Shown piece by piece: positions 7,401-10,864 of a stretch of DNA of 10,864 nucleotides. Origin of the DNA: Gammaproteobacteria bacterium (lineage in GTDB: Bacteria; Pseudomonadota; Gammaproteobacteria; Pseudomonadales; Azotimanducaceae). The stretch is taken from positions 1 through 10,864 of the forward strand of contig JAPPHP010000105.1 in assembly GCA_028821035.1 (NCBI GenBank). Reading direction: 5' to 3'. Every line of letters begins with the position of its first letter. Within the stretch, counting starts at the first letter, position 1. Under the pieces are notes generated by a model. That model was not told the origin of the DNA. It ran no database searches and saw only the letters and a list, made by a program, of their open reading frames with translations. Position numbers and translations under genes: made by a program.

Positions 7401-8020
7401 GCACGGCCGTCGCCGTTGAGGTCACCCGCGGCGACGACATCGAACAGGAGGTTGTGCGTCAGGCCCAGCCTGCGGTGCAGGATTGCCAGCGGACCGCCGG
7501 CGCCGACCCGTGATTCGTAGTAGATGAACTCACCGCTACGCGAGTTGCGCAGCAGCACGTCGTCGCGGCCGTCGCCGCTGAAGTCGCCCACCGCCTGCAG
7601 CGTGAACAGCTCGTTGCGCGTGAGGGCGCGCAGTTCATGCCGTTCCGAGCCTTCGTCGCCCAGGAGATACCAGGACCATGCACGCGTATCGCGGGCGCGC
7701 ATGAGGATGTCGTCGCGGCCGTCGCCGTCCAGGTCGGCCACCGCGGCGAAGCGGTCCGTATCGGGCGCCTCGAGCGGAATCTCGTACCGCGTCGCGATCC
7801 CGCCGTCGAGGTCGTAGTAGGCCCACGTGTCCTGCCCGTGACGGTGCAGGAGGACTTCGTCGCGACCGTCGCCATCGAAGTCCCCCGTGGCCCCGGCAAA
7901 CCCTTCGGCTGCCAGGAAGGAGAGCAGGACGGCAACAGCCACTACCTTGGGCTCGACCCACATGGAACGCGCTCGCAGGGGGTACTTCGAGACTATAGCC
8001 AAGGACGGCGGTGGCTTCAT
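4406..8020 (-). CDS. Large secreted FG-GAP propeller / HEKAH zinc metalloprotease / Ig-like multidomain protein
   Basis: About 1204 residues from the ATG at 8020. A hydrophobic stretch (25-42, VVAVAVLLSFLAA) is the signal peptide core. Six FG-GAP calcium-type repeats (DxDGDGxD) form a propeller at about 46-340. A carboxypeptidase-regulatory/CNA-B-like domain (about 362-432, with GCFAFYDVPAGTYAVKIS) follows. The catalytic-looking part has HEKAH (His719, Glu720, His723) and, 55 residues on, NEDMAETISYF (Glu778), which matches a gluzincin-type zinc site with a glutamate third ligand. The C-terminus (about 800-1204) holds roughly three Ig-like modules marked by DAAGNERY, TAPEY, EPPEID and DRAGNEEV. 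No C-terminal sorting signal is visible. It is probably a secreted or surface protease with substrate-binding domains. Start alternatives are TTG 8032 and ATG 7963; the latter gives a more usual signal peptide and follows a possible -10. Proteolytic activity is inferred. Confidence 0.87.
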   Translation of the reverse strand: MKPPPSLAIVSKYPLRARSMWVEPKVVAVAVLLSFLAAEGFAGATGDFDGDGRDEVLLHRHGQDTWAYYDLDGGIATRYEIPLEAPDTDRFAAVADLDGDGRDDILMRARDTRAWSWYLLGDEGSERHELRALTRNELFTLQAVGDFSGDGRDDVLLRNSRSGEFIYYESRVGAGGPLAILHRRLGLTHNLLFDVVAAGDLNGDGRADVLLRHAHRGDWIHYEMSRERGVLRRPGLTQNLLFEFAGIGDLDGDGDDDVMLRHRGNGEWIHYAMHGTRGKLVRRFGVDPELRHELVAIADFDGDGRGTALLRHPHAGDWITIEVGATESRRSTLSGITTDLAWVPTAGPPFDGAGSDGSRGTPSYAACVTGFSGEPNALEAVLTGSGVLQTATPDATGCFAFYDVPAGTYAVKISASGHETPAPRRVRLPLPDGQDTESYAVRQLATDPYTYHWEEDQTTPAGAEYSSRIVTPRVVEFRGTNVEVADPAAAQRLRQDYNMLLTGDGWSQEHAFRVLRTMQSIPQPVQRPERNLALPASAWRLTDQFIDGDITIEAADDGTRAVTVSDAAFINASPRIRTVDGKRGVWHSRRLHHAVLRFVTDEGRDEPAYERVLNERYGVTTRIDDYASLTAPTGNESSHNFQPFESDEILILINMLEEMPTGMHRVEGMRYLVRRLNGLPHPLYPQAPAVAWPESRYVEFMESAFKRQPEDYMHRLVIHEKAHFLWTHLFDDRLKADWIELGGWYEDPTAGSGWSTTKSAEFVSAYAHAKNPNEDMAETISYFVINPDALRARSMAKYEFVRDRIMQGDIYVARIREDLTFEVYNLFPDYVYPGKIRSVDVTVEGGSHEDKILTVTIQLHALDLEAEGARHSFVRIESEVGTFFDLSLDPVDEYGERVEQGARLRGTQTLSRYAKAGYWLPLQFLITDAAGNERYQRASDFGWGMYVDNHLEDYTAPEYVPRTVTMTSSAYEEDATVQIIHVTWSVREDTSLLEEWGCFAAINDTLPDTYSLEEYGHANEASDACGVDFLMPEYMPTSTYSTNFIRMQDVGLNFGTVRFTGDDGENPATLELVTRNPDTEPPEIDVNRIQVDAEPTNPEAPNGETEVTITFRHRDNISGLRELAMLLRDPQGGNHHYWVIPEDRDALYPSGDPSRWQQIEHVLFLPPGSLPGTWGIAEMTPRDRAGNEEVFNFVEIIHFDVDGE
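6051..6078. other. AT-rich island with rare codons inside the metalloprotease gene
   Basis: Only 4 of these 28 bases are G or C, in a gene that is otherwise very GC-rich. In frame it encodes ILILINML using ATA, CTT, ATA, TTA, ATC, AAT, ATG, TTA, a run of codons scarce elsewhere in the window. It lies about 70 codons before HEKAH. The frame is intact on both sides, so it is not an obvious insertion. Confidence 0.7.
7104..7885 (-). repeat. Six FG-GAP/VCBS-type repeats, about 150 bp period
   Basis: Near-identical blocks encoding D-x-x-G-D-G-x-x recur at about 7861, 7711, 7561, 7400, 7252 and 7105, each followed by a (V/I/A)-L-(L/M)-(R/H) strand. The even spacing of about 50 codons is that of beta-propeller blades, each with a calcium-type loop. 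The last copy (ADFDGDGRG) has lost the final acidic residue, and the third has Ser in place of the second Asp (DFSGDG). Strong DNA similarity between units could permit recombination. Confidence 0.85.
7992..7997 (-). promoter_or_regulatory. Possible -10 element for the metalloprotease gene
   Basis: The minus strand reads TATAGT in a GC-rich stretch. A poor -35 candidate (ATGAAG) lies 17 bases upstream. If it is used, transcription would start near 7985 and the ATG at 8020 could not be the start, leaving ATG 7963 with a leader of about 20 bases. The -35 is weak, so this remains tentative. Confidence 0.25.
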
Positions 8021-8044
8021 GGACGACCCCAAAGCCGGCCCTCC

Positions 8045-8317
8045 TCAATCCGACGACTCGGAGGGGACCAGGACTATCTCGTCGGGACCCAGCGCATCGG
8101 GTTTGTTCAGGAAGGCGGCGAGCTGTTGGGCCTGGTGGCGATCGACGATCAAGACCTGCGGGCGGGAGATGCCCATGGCCTCAATCCGGACCTGAGTCAT
8201 CGGCTGGTGACAGGCCGCACTCTCACCCGGCAGATTGCTGATGCCCACACTGACGACCCTGTACCCGCGCGAGTCACTGTTTCCCATGAAGAGCCGTTCC
8301 AGTCCTGTTGTCACCAC
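8045..8317 (-). CDS. Small protein of unknown function
   Basis: A 90-residue frame starting at GTG 8317, or 80 residues from ATG 8287. The ATG has GGAACGG six bases upstream and is the more plausible start. Codons mostly end in G or C, as in the neighbouring genes, and the sequence has an ordinary composition with a strand-helix look (PQVLIVDRHQAQQLAAFLN), so it may be a real gene. There is no signal peptide or membrane segment. The pattern GNSDSRGY, then a Cys, then SRPQVLIV is faintly like the end of an SGNH-hydrolase domain; if so, this is a truncated fragment. It ends 24 bp before the metalloprotease ATG on the same strand and could share its message. I do not recognise a family with confidence. 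Confidence 0.45.
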   Translation of the reverse strand: MVTTGLERLFMGNSDSRGYRVVSVGISNLPGESAACHQPMTQVRIEAMGISRPQVLIVDRHQAQQLAAFLNKPDALGPDEIVLVPSESSD

Positions 8318-8444
8318 TACGTCACCGCCATGGGCCCGTCGTGCCTCGGCGGTACACCCCCTTGAGCACCATGCGTTGCCGCGGACCCTTGACGCGCTGT
8401 GGGTGGCATCCGGTCAGACGCATGATATCGCGGCGCCAGCCAGC

Positions 8445-10864
8445 TCAGTCCGGCGGCACAGTCCGCGCCTCGGTCGGCAGCAAACCCAACTCGCGGGCGC
8501 GGCGCGCCGCGTCGCGGCGGCGGTGCACGTCGAGCTTCGCGAACAGTTTCTTGACGTGGTAGCGGACGCCGGCGCGCGACAGCCCCAGAGCCGCCGCGAT
8601 CGCCTCGTCGCGCTGGTGCTCGAGCCGCGCCAGGATGTCGAGCTCGCGCGCCGTCAGGCGCGGCGCGCTGCCGTCCCGACGCGCCAGGGCCAGGAGCTGC
8701 GACGCTGCGTCCCGTCGTGCACCGGGCGGCTCGGCGTCGACGAAGTCCGCCAGCACCTCGGCGGCACCGCGCTCGCGCAGCAGGTAGTGCGCGTAATCGG
8801 TTTCGGCGTAGAGGGCGAGGTACTCCGCGAGATCCGCGCGCGCGGTCTTGCGCTGGGCGGCGACGAACGCCAGCGCCACGCACAGCGCCTGCAATCGCAT
8901 GACCGTACGACGCAGTCCGCGCTCGGTGAATGCCTCCATCAGGGCGCCCGCCAGGCGCCGGGCGCCGTCCCGGTCTCCCTCGGCGGCGAGCAGCCGCACG
9001 CGCGCGCACGACACGGACTCCGCCTCGCGCCAGCTCTGCGAGACCAGGTTCGCGCAGTCGTCGCCGCTGCGGGGAAGGTCCGCGGCCTCCCACGTGTTCC
9101 GTGCCGCGGCAGCTTTGCCGGCCTCCGCCAGCAGCGCGACGCGCGATGCGGCGAGGTGCCGGCGCAGGCCCGGCAACTCGCCCTCCGGGATGTCGCCAGC
9201 CGCACTGTCGAGGGTAGCGATCGCGGCGTCGAGCCCGCCCGCCATGCGGGCCTGTTCCACGACGAGGTCGGTCGCCGCGACGCATGCGTCGAGCCCGAAC
9301 CCGCTGTAGGCGTCGTGCGGCAGGCGCACGGGGCCCTCCACCGCGAGCCGGTTGCGTACCATGTCCAGTTCCTGGGAGAACGTGGTCCCCGCAAGCGCCA
9401 GCAACGGCTCCTGCAGGAAGCTGCGCTCGGCGATCTCGCCGCCGAGGCGATACCGGGCGACGGCGTCCGCCACGCGGCCCTGCGCCATCGCGGCCTGACC
9501 GGCGTGCAGGTGGACCGAAGCCGTCAGGAACGGTGCGCCGTGCACCATTTGGAGCACGCGTTCGCCATGCTCGCGCCCGCGCTCGAACGTGCCATGCATG
9601 GTGAGACCGGCGCAGTACGCGTACTCCATGGTGGCGCGCACCAGGGGTTCGATGGCGGGGTCGTCCGCGAGGCGGCGTACGTCCCGGGGGAAGTCCAGTC
9701 CGGTCAGCGACGACTCGCAACCGTAGTTGGCCACGATGACCCGCGCCAGCCACCGGTCGGCACTCAGCTCGAGCGCTTCGCCGGACAGGCCGGCGGGGCT
9801 CACGCGCGGGACCCGTGCGAGGGCGCGGCGCGCCTGCGCGAGGCGGCCCGACGCCGCGTCAGCCACGCAAATGGCCAGCGTCAGTCGGGGTTCGTTCCTG
9901 GCAACGTACCAGGGCACCAACCGGGTGGCGGCCCCCAGCCGCTCGAAGCCTTCCCGTAGCGCGAGCCGGAGCCCGCCGGCGTCGAGCAGCATCGTTCCTG
10001 CGAGCATGCTGTCGCCAGCCTCGGTGGCGTGGCGCATTGCATCCACGGTCGCGTTGCGATGCGCCAACGCGGCAGCGATACGTCGGTGTACCACCGCGTA
10101 GCGCACCGGATCGTCGCGGCGCAGCGCCCGCGCGCAGTGCTCGCGCAGCAACGGGTGCAGGGTGACGACCCGGTCGTCGCCCACGCCGGTTGGACACAAC
10201 AGCCCGTCGATCTGCTGCATGCCCGTCACCCGCGCCATGGAGTCCGGCTCGTCGAGCACGTCCACGAGCAGCGCCTCGTCGAACCAGTCGAACTGCCCGA
10301 GCGCGAGCAGCAGACGCCGGTCCGCCTTGGCCAGGGTGGGCCACAGGCGCGCCCCGACCCACTCGCCCGTCACGTGCCGCATGGCAGATGCCCTCACCGA
10401 CGCGGCGCCAGGCCGCTCGGCGTTGCAGTGGAAGCGGACCGCGACCGGCCAGCCGTCCGACGCTGCCTTGATGGCGTCGACCCGCGCGGGCGTCGGCTGG
10501 TCGGGGCAGAGCGCGGCGATCTCCCGGTCGGTGAAGCGCAGGTCCGTAGCCGTGATCAGCGCGCCGTCGTCGTCGCTCACCGGCACGGCGATGTCGAGGC
10601 CGCCCGGCAACTCGCGACAGGCGATCGCCAGGTGCAGGTTCGGCGGCGCCGCGCGCACGAGGAAATCGAGCACCGCGACGGCTTCCGGGTTCCTCACCCG
10701 CTCCACCTCGTCGAGGGCGAGGATGCAGGGCACGTCACTGGCGTCGAGGGCCTGTAGCACCAGCGTCGTGCGCGGATGCGGGATATCGGCGTCCCGGCGG
10801 CGCCCGCGCAGGCCCGCTCCAACGTCCACGCCGGCCTGCTGGAACGCAAAGGCCAGGTATGCGT
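8445..10864 (-). CDS. MalT-like LuxR-family transcriptional regulator (5' end outside window)
   Basis: Partial gene: 805 residues are visible and the frame stays open to the right edge. A GTG at 10829 is not the start, because residues before it (AYLAFAFQQAG) read like the family. The visible part begins in the STAND ATPase domain. Walker B is ILALDEVERV (about 10700-10730), followed by a FLVRAAPPNLHLAIACRE segment and DLRFTDREIAAL. The Walker A motif must lie beyond the window. A long helical TPR-like region fills the middle and would sense a ligand or partner. The C-terminus (about 8480-8660) is a LuxR/GerE helix-turn-helix, from LTARELDILARL to SRAGVRYHVKKLFAKLDVHRR. MalT-type proteins use ATP and an inducer to oligomerise and activate promoters. 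The ligand and targets are unknown; no maltose genes are visible. A 127-bp gap, with no clear terminator, separates it from the small ORF downstream. Confidence 0.92.
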   Translation of the reverse strand, partial: AYLAFAFQQAGVDVGAGLRGRRRDADIPHPRTTLVLQALDASDVPCILALDEVERVRNPEAVAVLDFLVRAAPPNLHLAIACRELPGGLDIAVPVSDDDGALITATDLRFTDREIAALCPDQPTPARVDAIKAASDGWPVAVRFHCNAERPGAASVRASAMRHVTGEWVGARLWPTLAKADRRLLLALGQFDWFDEALLVDVLDEPDSMARVTGMQQIDGLLCPTGVGDDRVVTLHPLLREHCARALRRDDPVRYAVVHRRIAAALAHRNATVDAMRHATEAGDSMLAGTMLLDAGGLRLALREGFERLGAATRLVPWYVARNEPRLTLAICVADAASGRLAQARRALARVPRVSPAGLSGEALELSADRWLARVIVANYGCESSLTGLDFPRDVRRLADDPAIEPLVRATMEYAYCAGLTMHGTFERGREHGERVLQMVHGAPFLTASVHLHAGQAAMAQGRVADAVARYRLGGEIAERSFLQEPLLALAGTTFSQELDMVRNRLAVEGPVRLPHDAYSGFGLDACVAATDLVVEQARMAGGLDAAIATLDSAAGDIPEGELPGLRRHLAASRVALLAEAGKAAAARNTWEAADLPRSGDDCANLVSQSWREAESVSCARVRLLAAEGDRDGARRLAGALMEAFTERGLRRTVMRLQALCVALAFVAAQRKTARADLAEYLALYAETDYAHYLLRERGAAEVLADFVDAEPPGARRDAASQLLALARRDGSAPRLTARELDILARLEHQRDEAIAAALGLSRAGVRYHVKKLFAKLDVHRRRDAARRARELGLLPTEARTVPPD

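Noticed and set aside
4427..7513. Two long plus-strand open frames (4427-6055 and 6242-7513) opposite the metalloprotease gene
   Set aside because: Both lie antisense to a gene with clear domains; Val/Arg/Gly-rich content without motifs marks them as shadows.
7104..7885. Regular repeats of about 150 bp considered as a CRISPR array or satellite
   Set aside because: The repeats are in frame, encode DxDGDG loops, and the intervening sequences encode propeller strands, so they are protein repeats.
8235..9959. 574-codon plus-strand open frame opposite the regulator
   Set aside because: Antisense to the MalT-like regulator, whose helix-turn-helix and ATPase motifs are clear; no family features on this strand.

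Overview
The window is GC-rich throughout and densely coded, and it looks like a chromosomal segment of a proteobacterium. Gammaproteobacteria fit best: there is a MalT-type LuxR regulator, an EntD/Sfp-type phosphopantetheinyl transferase, a Gly/Ser/Pro-linker lipoprotein of the choice-of-anchor B family, and a large exported FG-GAP protein. This placement is an inference from gene content; no rRNA or tRNA marker is present. I see no CRISPR array, insertion sequence, phage gene or RNA gene.

Layout, left to right. Positions 5-36 hold a strong hairpin. A phosphopantetheinyl transferase follows on the minus strand (60-752). A 227-bp divergent gap leads to a small plus-strand coiled-coil membrane protein (980-1381). 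It converges, 19 bp apart, on a minus-strand pair: a DUF2235-type alpha/beta hydrolase (2693-3739) followed by an LVIVD-type beta-propeller lipoprotein (1401-2696). The two genes of that pair overlap by ATGA. After a 246-bp divergent gap with a 9-bp GC-only hairpin comes a second plus-strand coiled-coil membrane protein (3986-4381), a clear paralogue of the first. It converges, 24 bp apart, on a very large minus-strand secreted protein (4406-8020) made of an FG-GAP propeller, a carboxypeptidase-regulatory-like domain, an HEKAH zinc-protease domain and Ig-like modules. A small minus-strand ORF of unknown function (8045-8317) precedes it. The right end is a minus-strand MalT-like LuxR-family regulator (8445 to beyond 10864) whose N-terminus lies outside the window.

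How the genes may work together. The hydrolase and lipoprotein are very likely co-translated, which recalls lipase-effector plus exported-partner pairs, although no type VI secretion gene is visible. Each of the two paralogous coiled-coil membrane proteins sits head-on against a minus-strand exported beta-propeller protein, and both have a similar short leader. This suggests a duplicated two-gene module. The phosphopantetheinyl transferase and the regulator have no visible partner in the window.
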